Of a DNA stretch of 64,000 nucleotides, positions 35,118 to 44,115 are shown piece by piece. A program made the position numbers and the translations under genes. Each line of letters begins with the position of its first letter. Within the stretch, counting starts at the first letter, position 1. This stretch comes from Panacagrimonas perspica (lineage in GTDB: Bacteria; Pseudomonadota; Gammaproteobacteria; Nevskiales; Nevskiaceae). The notes beneath the pieces were generated by a model. That model searched no databases. It was not told the DNA's origin and saw only the letters and a program-made list of their open reading frames with translations. The stretch covers positions 248,001 to 312,000 of the forward strand of contig NZ_SOBT01000011.1 of assembly GCF_004364935.1 (NCBI RefSeq). The letters run 5' to 3'.

Positions 35118-37277
35118 TCAGTCGTCGACGTTGGCGAGCAGGTGCACGCTCGCGGTCAGCAGATCCGCACGATCCGCGCGCGGACCGACAAGGATCTCGA
35201 TGTCGCCCGCTTCGAAAACGGATTCGAGATCCGGACCGAGGAAGGCAAGCTCCGACGCCGGCAACTTGATGACGACCGTACCCGACTCTCCCGGCTCGAG
35301 CCGGATCTTCGCGAAGCGCCGCAGCTCCAGCAGCGGCCGCGTCACGCTCGCAATCTTGTCGCGCGTGAACAGGAACACCGTCTCCTCGGCGGCATACGCA
35401 CCCTCGTTGCCGACCCCGATCGTGACCTCGATCTCCTGCCGCTCGGCGACGCTCTCCGGCGTCACGCGCAGGTTCGACAGCACGAAGCGTCCGTACGTCA
35501 GGCCATGCCCGAACGGATACAGCGGATCGTTCGGAACATCCTGGTACTTGCTCGTGAAGTAGTCCTTCGGATCCATCGGCCGTCCGCTGGGGCGCTGGCC
35601 GAAGAAGATCGGGACCTGGCCGACGGCGCGCGGCCACGTGATCGGCGTGCGACCGCTCGGCGAGACGCGGCCGCCGAGCACGTCGGCGATCGCGTTGCCG
35701 GACTCGCAGCCGAGAAACCACGCGGCGAGGATCGCGTCCGCGTTTTCCGCGAGCCAGGGAATCACCAGCGGCCGCCCGGAAAACAGGATCGTGATGACCG
35801 GAATCTGCAGCGCCCGGGCGCGTGCGATCGCCGCTTTCGCCAGTGCCATCTGCGGCTCCGGGATTTCCGGATAGGCACGGCTCGCCGCCTCGCCACTCAT
35901 CGTCGCGCGCTCGCCCAGGCACAGCACCAGCGCGTTGGCACCGTTGCACAGCGCAACCGCGGGATCGATGCCCGAGACGTCGCCGTCGTCGAAGCCCACG
36001 CCGGCCGCATGGCGAAGCTCGACATCGGGCAGCCCGGCCTTCAGGCCCGCCATCACGGTGATCTGGCCCTCCGGCGCACCAGCTGCCCACCACGGTCCGC
36101 GCATTTCGGCGGCGGCGTCGGCGAGCGGACCCAGCACGCAGAGGCGCTTCACACCGGGTTTCAGCGGCAGCGTGTCACCCTGGTTCTTCAGCATCGTGAT
36201 GCAGCGTGAGCCCAGATCGCGCGCGAACTGCCGGCGCGCCGTGATCGCCGATGCCGCCTCCGGCTTCGCACCGCGTCGATACGGATCATCGAACAGGCCG
36301 AGCTTCTCCTTGAGCTGCAGGACGCGGCGCACGCAGGTGTCGATCTCGTCCATCGTCACCAGGCCGCGCTCCAGTGCGATCGGCAGGCCGTTGCGGTAGG
36401 CGTTGGCCATCATGTCGATGTCCACGCCGGCCTTCAGCGACAGCGTCGCGGCCTCGACGAGATCCGCGGCGACACCGTGCTTGATCAGTTCACCGATCGC
36501 GTTGTAGTCGCTGACCAGTACGCCCTCGAAGCCCAGTTCACCACGCAGGTAATCGCGCAGCAGCGGGATGTGGGCCGTCATCGGCACGCCGTTGAGATCG
36601 GTGAACGCCGGCATGATCGTCTCGACGCCGGCTTTCACCGAGGCGGCGAAGGCGGGCAGGTGGACCTCCCGCAACGTCCGCTCGGAGATGTCCACCGCGG
36701 CGTATTCGCGGCCTGCCGTGACCGGCGAATACGCGCAGAAATGCTTGGCGCATGCCGCGAGGCTTTCGGCGTCGGACAGATCGGCGCCCTGGAAGCCGCG
36801 CACCTTGGCGCGAGCCATCAGCACCGCCAGCCCCGGATCCTCGCCGGAGCCTTCCGCGGTGCGGCCCCAGCGCAGGTCGCGCGAGACGTCGAGCATCGGG
36901 GCGAACGTCATCGCCAGACCGTCGGCGGCGCCCTCGCGGGCGGCCTCGCGTGCGCTGCGCTCCCAGGCTTCGGGATCGAAACATGCGGTCTCGGCGAGCG
37001 GAATCGGGAACAGCGTGCGATGTCCGTGGATGATGTCGAGGCCGATCAGCAGTGGAATGCCGAGGCGCGACTGCTCCACGGCGATGCGCTGCATCTCGTT
37101 GACGTGGTCGGCGCCGACCATGTTGAGCAGATTTCCGATCGTCCCGTCCCGGATGGATTCGGTGGAATCACCAGCGATCACCGGCCCCGTGACCGCATAG
37201 CTCGACGCCGTCATCGTGAGCTGGCCCAGCTTTTCCGCCAGCGTCATCCTGGCCAGCAGTTCTTCGGTACGACTCAT
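35118..37277 (-). CDS. Glycoside hydrolase family 3 beta-glucosidase
   Basis: A 719-residue GH3 enzyme of the BglX type. It has a TIM-barrel domain with KHF (179-181) and the nucleophile Asp257 in VLVSDYNAIGE, an alpha/beta sandwich domain, and a C-terminal fibronectin-III-like domain (about 640-710). GH3 members release terminal beta-glucose from oligosaccharides. E. coli BglX is periplasmic, yet this protein starts directly with the catalytic fold (MSRTEELLARMTLAEKLGQL) and lacks a signal peptide, so it is probably cytoplasmic. It is divergent from the glucanase operon by 120 bp. Confidence 0.93.
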   Translation of the reverse strand: MSRTEELLARMTLAEKLGQLTMTASSYAVTGPVIAGDSTESIRDGTIGNLLNMVGADHVNEMQRIAVEQSRLGIPLLIGLDIIHGHRTLFPIPLAETACFDPEAWERSAREAAREGAADGLAMTFAPMLDVSRDLRWGRTAEGSGEDPGLAVLMARAKVRGFQGADLSDAESLAACAKHFCAYSPVTAGREYAAVDISERTLREVHLPAFAASVKAGVETIMPAFTDLNGVPMTAHIPLLRDYLRGELGFEGVLVSDYNAIGELIKHGVAADLVEAATLSLKAGVDIDMMANAYRNGLPIALERGLVTMDEIDTCVRRVLQLKEKLGLFDDPYRRGAKPEAASAITARRQFARDLGSRCITMLKNQGDTLPLKPGVKRLCVLGPLADAAAEMRGPWWAAGAPEGQITVMAGLKAGLPDVELRHAAGVGFDDGDVSGIDPAVALCNGANALVLCLGERATMSGEAASRAYPEIPEPQMALAKAAIARARALQIPVITILFSGRPLVIPWLAENADAILAAWFLGCESGNAIADVLGGRVSPSGRTPITWPRAVGQVPIFFGQRPSGRPMDPKDYFTSKYQDVPNDPLYPFGHGLTYGRFVLSNLRVTPESVAERQEIEVTIGVGNEGAYAAEETVFLFTRDKIASVTRPLLELRRFAKIRLEPGESGTVVIKLPASELAFLGPDLESVFEAGDIEILVGPRADRADLLTASVHLLANVDD

Positions 37278-37397
37278 CAATCGCCATCCATCTCAAGGTA
37301 TGTCCGCATGATAGGTCGGCAACTCCAGATCGCCAGAGCCTTCAAACAAAGTCAGAATCCGGGCTTCAGGACATTTGCACGCCCGGTGAAGAGACAG

Positions 37398-38702
37398 ATG
37401 CCAAGCCAACAGAGGGCGCCCCGCGTGACGACGGACGATCCCGCGATGTTGCTCGGGCTCTCCGATGAGGCCCTGATGGACCGGGTGCAGCGCCAGACGT
37501 TCCGTTTCTTCTGGGAAGGTGCGCAGGCCAGCAGTGGGCTGGCGCGCGATCGCATTCCGGCCTTCAGCCATTCGCCCGAAGATCAGGTCGCCATCGGTGG
37601 CGCTGGTTTCGGCGTGATGGCGCTGATCGTCGCCGCGGAACGCGGATGGGTGTCGCGCGATGTCGCGGTGAATCGCGTGGGTGAGATGCTCGAGGTGCTG
37701 CTGCGTGCCGAGCGCTACCACGGTGCGTATCCGCACTTCATGGATGGGCGCACGGGCGCGAGCATCCCCTTCTGGGGAAAGGACGACGCGGCCGATATCG
37801 TCGAGACCTCGCTGCTGTTGCAGGGTCTGCTCTGTGCGCGCGAGTACTTCGATCGCGACGAGCCGCGCGAGGTGGCGATCCGCAGCCGCATCAGCGGCAT
37901 CTGGGAGACCGTCGAGTGGGACTGGTTCACGCGCGGGACGGACGTGCTGTTCTGGCACTGGAGCCCGCGTCACGGCTGGGGTATGAATCACCCGATCCAC
38001 GGCTGGAACGAGTGCCTGATCACCTACCTGCTCGCGGCCTCGTCGCCGACTCACCCCATTGCGCCTGAGGTGTATCACCACGGCTATGCGAGCGGGCCCG
38101 ACTTTCTCAATGGCAAGGCCTACCACGGCATCGAACTGCCGCTGGGCCAGCCTTACGGCGGGCCGCTGTTCTTCTCGCACTATTCGTTCTGCGGGCTGGA
38201 TCCGCGCGGCCTGAAGGATCGCTACGCCGATTACTGGGATTTGTGCGTGCGTCACGTGCAGATCAATCGCGAGCATTGCGTGCACAATCCCAACGGTCAC
38301 GCCGGTTACGGCGCGGAGTGCTGGGGGATCACCGCCAGCGATGATCCGGACGGTTACGACGCGCACGCGCCGGCCAACGACAACGGCACGATATCGCCGA
38401 CCGCCGCGATCTCGAGCATGCCGTACGCGCCGCACGAGGCGATGCAGGCCATGCGCGGATTCCTGTCACGTCACGGGACCAAGGTCTGGCGCGAGTTCGG
38501 CTTCGTCGATGCGTTCAGCGAGAAGCGCGGCTGGTTCGCCGACACGTTCCTGGCGATCGATCAGGGGCCGATCGTCGTGATGATCGAGAACCATCGCAGC
38601 GGACTGTTGTGGAACCTGTTCATGCGGGTGCCCGAAGTGCGCGAGGGCCTGCGCCGACTGGGATTCTCGAGTCCGCATCTGGATGGGAGCCCTGTCGCTT
38701 GA
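37398..38702 (+). CDS. Glycoamylase/GH144-like glucanase
   Basis: A 434-residue (alpha/alpha)6-type protein resembling the glycoamylase family (PF10091), whose characterised GH144 members are endo-beta-1,2-glucanases. Conserved features are TFRFFWEGA near residue 34, acidic cluster D129/D130/D133/E136 (WGKDDAADIVETS), Glu205 in HPIHGWNECL, YHGIELPLG, GYGAECWGITASD and Asp388 in LAIDQGPIVVMIEN. Beta-1,2-glucan is the backbone of many osmoregulated periplasmic and cyclic glucans. No signal peptide is evident from ATG 37398. It heads an operon in which the next start overlaps as TTGA. Confidence 0.8.
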   Translation: MPSQQRAPRVTTDDPAMLLGLSDEALMDRVQRQTFRFFWEGAQASSGLARDRIPAFSHSPEDQVAIGGAGFGVMALIVAAERGWVSRDVAVNRVGEMLEVLLRAERYHGAYPHFMDGRTGASIPFWGKDDAADIVETSLLLQGLLCAREYFDRDEPREVAIRSRISGIWETVEWDWFTRGTDVLFWHWSPRHGWGMNHPIHGWNECLITYLLAASSPTHPIAPEVYHHGYASGPDFLNGKAYHGIELPLGQPYGGPLFFSHYSFCGLDPRGLKDRYADYWDLCVRHVQINREHCVHNPNGHAGYGAECWGITASDDPDGYDAHAPANDNGTISPTAAISSMPYAPHEAMQAMRGFLSRHGTKVWREFGFVDAFSEKRGWFADTFLAIDQGPIVVMIENHRSGLLWNLFMRVPEVREGLRRLGFSSPHLDGSPVA

Positions 38703-40030
38703 GCGAGACTCTGGACGCCTGGATCGACCGGCAATATCGGCTGTCGGCCGTGTTGATGCTGCGCGGTGTATCGCCGGTGCACCTGGTCAAGGAGCGCCCG
38801 GGTTTCGGCCAGTCGATGCGTGCGCTCAAGGGTGCGATCGTCGCCTCCCCAGTGCTGGCCGACTGGGATCCGGACCCGGATTATTTCTTCCACTGGTATC
38901 GCGATTCGGCGATCGTCGTCGACGCGCTGCGGCTGCTGCATGTCTCGGGCGATCTGGGCGCGGAAGCCAAGACGCATCTCGCCGATTTCGTGCAGTTCAG
39001 CCTGGAGCTGAACCAGCTCGATGGCCGGACCCTGGTGCCGGGCACCACGCGGCGCGAACGAGCGGCGCCGGGCTTCCGGAAATTCCTGCGTGACGACGAC
39101 GAACTGGCCGGGATTCACGGCGATGCGGTCGTCGCCGATACGCGCGTGAATCCGGACGGCACGCTCGATATCTCGATATGGACGCGCCCGCAGTTCGACG
39201 GCGCGCCGCTGCGTGCGCTCGCCCTGCTGCGCTGGCTGCGTATGAGCGCGCTGGACGAGGCCCTGCGCGCGGACATCGCGCGCCTGCTGCGGGCCGACCT
39301 CGAGTTCACGCGCCGCCACTGGCACGAGCCTTCCCACGACATCTGGGAAGAAGAATTCGGACACCACTACTACACGCTGCGTGTGTCGGCCTCGGCACTC
39401 GTGCAGGGCGCGGCGTGGCTCGATGCGATTGGCGACGGTGCTGCCGCGGGCGCCTGTCGCAAGCAGGGTCAGCTCGCGCTGGATCGGCTCGACGACTACT
39501 GGTTGCAGGATGACGGTTACTTCCGTTCACGCATCCTGCCGTCGGGGGTGCGCTCGGCCAAGGACCTCGACATCGCCGTCGTGTTCGCCGGGATCCACGC
39601 CGAGCCGGATGCCGGCCCGCATTCGGTGCTCGATCCGCGGCTGCAATCGTCGCTGGCGCGGCTCGAAACCTTGTTTGGCCGGCTCTACGCCATCAACCGC
39701 GGCCGTGGCGAAGGTCCGGCGATGGGGCGCTACGAGGGCGACGTGTACCACTCCGGCGGCGCGTACTTCTTCTCCACGTTCGCGGCGGCTGAATTCTGTT
39801 TCCGCGCCGCCGCGGCCGGCGCCAATGGCGCGCGTGCGTGGTTCCAGCGCGCAGACGCCTACCTCGCCACGATGCGCGACTACATTCCCTCCGACGGCGC
39901 GCTGTCGGAGCAGTTCGACCAGACCACGGGGGCACAGACGTCGGCGAAGCATCTGACCTGGAGCTACGCCGCCTGCATTTCCTGCATCGTGGCCCGCCGC
40001 GACGCGGCCCGCGCGCTCAAGGCATCCTGA
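38699..40030 (+). CDS. Glycoside hydrolase family 15 protein (glucoamylase-like)
   Basis: A 443-residue catalytic (alpha/alpha)6 domain of GH15, without the N-terminal beta domain of many bacterial glucoamylases. DPDYFFHWYRDSA (about 58-71) is the family's substrate-binding Arg-Asp. The general acid lies in HDIWEEEFGHHYYT (Glu217-219) and the general base is Glu404 in GALSEQFDQTTG. GH15 enzymes release glucose from alpha-glucans. Its pairing with beta-glucan enzymes is odd. TTG 38699 overlaps the glucanase stop and has GGGAG upstream. No signal peptide is present. Confidence 0.88.
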   Translation: MSETLDAWIDRQYRLSAVLMLRGVSPVHLVKERPGFGQSMRALKGAIVASPVLADWDPDPDYFFHWYRDSAIVVDALRLLHVSGDLGAEAKTHLADFVQFSLELNQLDGRTLVPGTTRRERAAPGFRKFLRDDDELAGIHGDAVVADTRVNPDGTLDISIWTRPQFDGAPLRALALLRWLRMSALDEALRADIARLLRADLEFTRRHWHEPSHDIWEEEFGHHYYTLRVSASALVQGAAWLDAIGDGAAAGACRKQGQLALDRLDDYWLQDDGYFRSRILPSGVRSAKDLDIAVVFAGIHAEPDAGPHSVLDPRLQSSLARLETLFGRLYAINRGRGEGPAMGRYEGDVYHSGGAYFFSTFAAAEFCFRAAAAGANGARAWFQRADAYLATMRDYIPSDGALSEQFDQTTGAQTSAKHLTWSYAACISCIVARRDAARALKAS

Positions 40031-40034
40031 GCGG

Positions 40035-41834
40035 ATGGCTGAATCTTCCGAGGCGGCGGCAGTGACCACTCCGGTGGAGGCGGCGATCGCGCGCACGGGG
40101 CTCACGCGCCAGCTCGTGACCATCGTTCGGGCGCTGTACGCCTCGCCGGCGGGCAAGGCACTGCTGCTTGTGGCCCTGGGCATCGTCGTGGTCGTCGGCG
40201 CCACGTCCTACGGACAGATCCGGCTCAACAGCTGGAACAAGGATTTCTTCGACGCGCTGTCGCGACGCGACATGCGCGACTTCATGTTCCAGCTCGGCGT
40301 GTTCTTCATCATCGCCGGCGTGCTGCTGGTGCTGAATGTCGCGCAGCGCTGGCTGGTGGAGATGCTCAAGCTGAAGCTGCGCGAAGGCATGGTTCGCGAC
40401 CTGGTGGGCCAGTGGATGCTGCCGCGCCGGGCGTTCTGGCTGGCGCAGGCCGGCGCGATGGGGACCAATCCCGATCAGCGCATGCACGACGATGCTCGGC
40501 ACCTGTCGGACATGTCGGCCGACCTGAGCGTGGGCCTGCTGCAGGCCTCGATCCTGTTCATGTCGTTCGCCGGCGTACTGTGGGTGATCTCGGCGGACTT
40601 CAGCATCCGCATCAGCGAGAAGGATTACGCGGTGCCCGGCTTCATGGTCTGGGCGGCCGTCCTGTATGCAGGCCTGGGCTCGCTGCTGAGCTACTGGGTC
40701 GGCCGCAGCCTGGTGGGTCGCAACGCCGAGCGCTACGAGCGCGAAGCGGAACTGCGCCTGTCGCTGGTGCGCGTCAACGAACATCTCGACGGCATTTCGC
40801 TCGCCAACGGCGAGGCCGGCGAGAAGCGTCGCGTCGAGCGCCATCTCGACGAATTGCTCGCCGCGTCGCGCCGTCTCGTCCTGGGCCTGACGAACCTGAC
40901 CTGGGTCACGGCCGGATTCGGATGGATGACGACGGTGGCCCCGATTCTCGTCGCGGCGCCGCTGTATTTCTCCGGCAAGGTTTCATTCGGCGGCTTGATG
41001 ATGGCGGCCGCTGCGTTCACGCAGGCGCAGTCTTCGCTGCGCTGGTTCGTCGACAACTTCAGCATCCTGGCCGATTGGCGCGCGACCTTGCTGCGCGTCG
41101 CGAACTTCCGCCAGGCCCTGGTCATGGATCACTCGCTGACCGGGACGGCCAGCCGCATCGAGTACGCGCAGGGCGAAGCCGGACGCTTGAAGGTCGACAA
41201 CCTGCAGGTCGATTCGCAGACCGGGCGCGATCGACTCGACGAGACGTCGCTGGTGGTGACGGCCGGCGAACGCGTGCAGATCGTCGGTGCGCCCGGCACG
41301 GCCAAGACGCAGCTCTTCCGGGCGCTCGCCGGCTTGTCGCCCTGGGGCGAGGGTCGCGTGGAGCGACCGGCCGAGGAGCCGGTCTACTACATGCCGCGCG
41401 GCACGCCTTATCTGCCGCGCGGCAGCCTGCGCGAAGTCCTGGCCTATCCGTCCCGGGTCGCGGATTTCGGCGAAGGCGCTTTCGCGGTGGCGCTGTCGCG
41501 ACTGGGCCTGGGGCGACTGGCGCCCTCGCTCGATGTCACCAAGCGCTGGGACCAGGAGCTGAGCCAGGACGAGCAGCTGAGCCTCGCGTTCGCCCGCATC
41601 GTGCTGCAGGCGCCGCCGTGGCTGATCATCGACGACGCGCTGGGCTCGCTCGACGACGAGGGTCTGCGTCGCGTCGTGGACATCTTCCAGAAGGAATTGA
41701 TCCGTACCGGTGTCGTGCACATCGGCCGGGCAGTGCAGGGCGGCGATCCGCTGTTCTCGCGCGTCGTGAACCTGGTCAAGGCAGATGGCGCAGTCGCCAG
41801 CGGCAACGAGGCCGCGGAAGGAGGAGCCTCATGA
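40035..41834 (+). CDS. SbmA/BacA-YddA type ABC transporter with degenerate ATPase motifs
   Basis: A 599-residue half-transporter. The N-terminal membrane domain matches the SbmA/BacA_transp type (NSWNKDFFDALSRRDMRDF at 65-83) with about six helices; the ATPase domain starts near 385. The nucleotide motifs are off-consensus. Walker A is GAPGTAKT (418-425), the Q-loop Gln is Arg455 in MPRGTPYLP, the signature is LSQDEQ (509-514) instead of LSGGQ/LSxGEQ, and the Walker B catalytic Glu is Asp534. ATP turnover may be slow or absent. Relatives carry peptides, vitamin B12 or very-long-chain acyl-CoA. The stop overlaps the CocE-like gene. Confidence 0.88.
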   Translation: MAESSEAAAVTTPVEAAIARTGLTRQLVTIVRALYASPAGKALLLVALGIVVVVGATSYGQIRLNSWNKDFFDALSRRDMRDFMFQLGVFFIIAGVLLVLNVAQRWLVEMLKLKLREGMVRDLVGQWMLPRRAFWLAQAGAMGTNPDQRMHDDARHLSDMSADLSVGLLQASILFMSFAGVLWVISADFSIRISEKDYAVPGFMVWAAVLYAGLGSLLSYWVGRSLVGRNAERYEREAELRLSLVRVNEHLDGISLANGEAGEKRRVERHLDELLAASRRLVLGLTNLTWVTAGFGWMTTVAPILVAAPLYFSGKVSFGGLMMAAAAFTQAQSSLRWFVDNFSILADWRATLLRVANFRQALVMDHSLTGTASRIEYAQGEAGRLKVDNLQVDSQTGRDRLDETSLVVTAGERVQIVGAPGTAKTQLFRALAGLSPWGEGRVERPAEEPVYYMPRGTPYLPRGSLREVLAYPSRVADFGEGAFAVALSRLGLGRLAPSLDVTKRWDQELSQDEQLSLAFARIVLQAPPWLIIDDALGSLDDEGLRRVVDIFQKELIRTGVVHIGRAVQGGDPLFSRVVNLVKADGAVASGNEAAEGGAS

Positions 41835-44092
41835 GCCGGGGCACGATCTGGGGTCGCGTCGTCGCGGTGCTGGTGTTGCTGCTGACGTCGAGTGTCGTGC
41901 GGTCGCAGGGATTCGAGTTCGTGCCGCCAGCGTCGGTGGAAGATCCAGCTGTGCCGGGGCTGATGCGGGATCTGGCGGAACGCATCCTGCCGGTCTACCA
42001 GGAGAAGGACCCGGAGCGTTACCTGGTCAATCTCGCCGCGTTGCAGATGGTGGCGGGAAATCCCGGCGCTGCGGCGGAGAGTCGCAATTCGCTGCGCGAA
42101 CGCCGCGAGACCGACGGCAAGCGGCCGCAGCATCCGTATGTGCTGTTCCACGATCTGGTCGTGCGCGCCCGCGCGGTGGAGCAGACGGAGAAGATCGCGT
42201 TCGCGGACGCGTTCGCGCGCCTGTTTCGCGAGAACGTGTCCAAGCTCGGTGACCGCGAGTCCAATGCGGTGACGCGCCTGATGGGCTCTTCACCGGAAGC
42301 CACGCGCGATGCGCTGCAGGCCGCGTTCGACCGCATCCGCCCGGCAGGCAGCGTCGGCGATCGCGAGGCGATGGACCTGGTGTGGACCTACATCTGGTTC
42401 GATGCCTATCGACGCACCGGTGGAACCCTGCCGTCGCTGGCCAGGGAAGAGGGCAGCCGGCGTTACGTCTCGGAAGAAGACGTGCGCATCAAGGGACGCG
42501 GCGGCGTGGAAATCGTGGCGCGCGTCGTGCGCCCCAGGGTGGCGGACAAGCCGCTGCCGGCGCTGCTCGAATTCACGATCGACCCGGCACAGGACGATGC
42601 CGCTGCCAGCGCTGCGCACGGTTATGTCGGCGTCATCGCCTATACGCGCGGGAAGCTGCGCACGAAAGGCCGCATCACGCCGTTCGAGAACGATGGCGAG
42701 GACGCGCGCCTGGTCATCGAGTGGATCGCGAAGCAGCCCTGGAGCGACGGACGCGTCGCGATGATCGGCGAGGGTTACAGCGGGTTCGCGGCCTGGGCCG
42801 CGACACGCAAGCTGCCGGCCGCGCTCAAGGCGATTGCCACGGCTGATGCGACGGCGCCCGGCATCGACTTTCCGATGGAAGGCCGCATCGTTCGCAACCA
42901 GGCTTATCGCTGGGCCAGCGAGCATACGCAGGGGCTGGCGGATCCAGCCGCCGTGCGCCGGGACGACGCAGGCTGGCAGGCGCTCGACCTCCTGTGGTTC
43001 CAGAGCGGTCGGCCGTATCGCGATTTCGATCGCATCGCAAAGGAACCCAACCGCGTGTTCCGCCGCTGGATCGGCCATCCGAGTTACGACCGCTACTGGC
43101 AGAAGATGATCCCGTTCCGCGAGCAGTTCGCGAAGGTGCAGATCCCGGTGCTGTCGATCACCGGTTACTACGCGCAGGGCGAGGTCGGCGCGCTGCATTA
43201 CTTCCAGGAACACGTGCGCCACGCGCCGGATGCCTCGCATGCCTTGTTGATCGGGCCCTGGGACGAGCGCGCCATCGAGGACCGCCCCGCGCGCGTGCTG
43301 CGCGGATACGCCGTGGATCCGGCGTCGCGTATCGATCTGGAGGAGCTGCGGTTCGAATGGCTCGACCATGTGCTCAATGGCCGGCCAAAGCCCGAGGTGC
43401 TGAAGGATCGTGTGAATTACTGGGCGATGGGAGCAGGCCAGTGGCGTCATGCGTCCAGCGTCGAGGCGATGGGCAGCGCCGCCGTGCGCCTGTATCTCGA
43501 GACCAGCGAGGCGTCGGATGCGCGCCGCCTGTTCCGCGATCCGACGATGAACGATGTATCGTTCGAGCAGGTGGTCGACCGCAGGAATCGTGACGCGCGG
43601 GGCGACGACGCGCCGCCGCCGATCCTGTCGCGACAGCTGCCGGTGCGGGACGGGGTGAAGTACATCAGCGATCCGCTACCGCAATCGATGGAAGTCAGCG
43701 GCCTGCTCTCCGGCCAGCTCGATTTCCGGCCGAGCCGGATGGATGTGGATCTGAACGTCGCGATGTACGAGCTGCTGGCCGACGGTGGGTATCTGCTGCT
43801 GTTCGACCCTTACGAATTCCGCGCGAGCTACGCGCGCGACCGCAGCCAGCGGCGCCTGTTGCAGGCCGGGGTTCGCCAGCAGCTCAAGTTCCGTACCGAG
43901 CAATTGATGGCGCGCCGGCTGCACGCCGGCAGTCGTCTGGTGCTGGTCATGAGCGTCAATCAGCGCGCCGATCGCCAGATCAACTACGGCATCGGCGACG
44001 ATGTGAGCGCGGAGTCGTTGAAGCGCGCCAAGGCGCCGCTGAAGATCCGCTGGTATCCGGGCAGCTACATCGAGCTTCCGGTGCGTCCTTGA
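41831..44092 (+). CDS. Exported CocE/NonD-type alpha/beta hydrolase lacking the catalytic triad
   Basis: A 753-residue protein with a signal peptide (to about VVRSQ), a helical N-terminal region (30-210), an X-Pro dipeptidase/CocE-type alpha/beta hydrolase core (about 215-490) and a C-terminal jelly-roll domain. Aligned by motif to CocE, the nucleophile Ser of GxSYxG is Gly315 (GEGYSG). The Asp of GWYDG is Ala448 (GYYAQG), and the His of GPWxH is Glu479 (GPWDE). All three triad residues are therefore absent. Ser317 is two residues away and might substitute. A strong GGAGGAGC precedes ATG 41831, which overlaps the ABC gene. Confidence 0.8.
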   Translation: MSRGTIWGRVVAVLVLLLTSSVVRSQGFEFVPPASVEDPAVPGLMRDLAERILPVYQEKDPERYLVNLAALQMVAGNPGAAAESRNSLRERRETDGKRPQHPYVLFHDLVVRARAVEQTEKIAFADAFARLFRENVSKLGDRESNAVTRLMGSSPEATRDALQAAFDRIRPAGSVGDREAMDLVWTYIWFDAYRRTGGTLPSLAREEGSRRYVSEEDVRIKGRGGVEIVARVVRPRVADKPLPALLEFTIDPAQDDAAASAAHGYVGVIAYTRGKLRTKGRITPFENDGEDARLVIEWIAKQPWSDGRVAMIGEGYSGFAAWAATRKLPAALKAIATADATAPGIDFPMEGRIVRNQAYRWASEHTQGLADPAAVRRDDAGWQALDLLWFQSGRPYRDFDRIAKEPNRVFRRWIGHPSYDRYWQKMIPFREQFAKVQIPVLSITGYYAQGEVGALHYFQEHVRHAPDASHALLIGPWDERAIEDRPARVLRGYAVDPASRIDLEELRFEWLDHVLNGRPKPEVLKDRVNYWAMGAGQWRHASSVEAMGSAAVRLYLETSEASDARRLFRDPTMNDVSFEQVVDRRNRDARGDDAPPPILSRQLPVRDGVKYISDPLPQSMEVSGLLSGQLDFRPSRMDVDLNVAMYELLADGGYLLLFDPYEFRASYARDRSQRRLLQAGVRQQLKFRTEQLMARRLHAGSRLVLVMSVNQRADRQINYGIGDDVSAESLKRAKAPLKIRWYPGSYIELPVRP

Positions 44093-44115
44093 ACCGAATC
44101 CCTGGGAGTTGCTGA

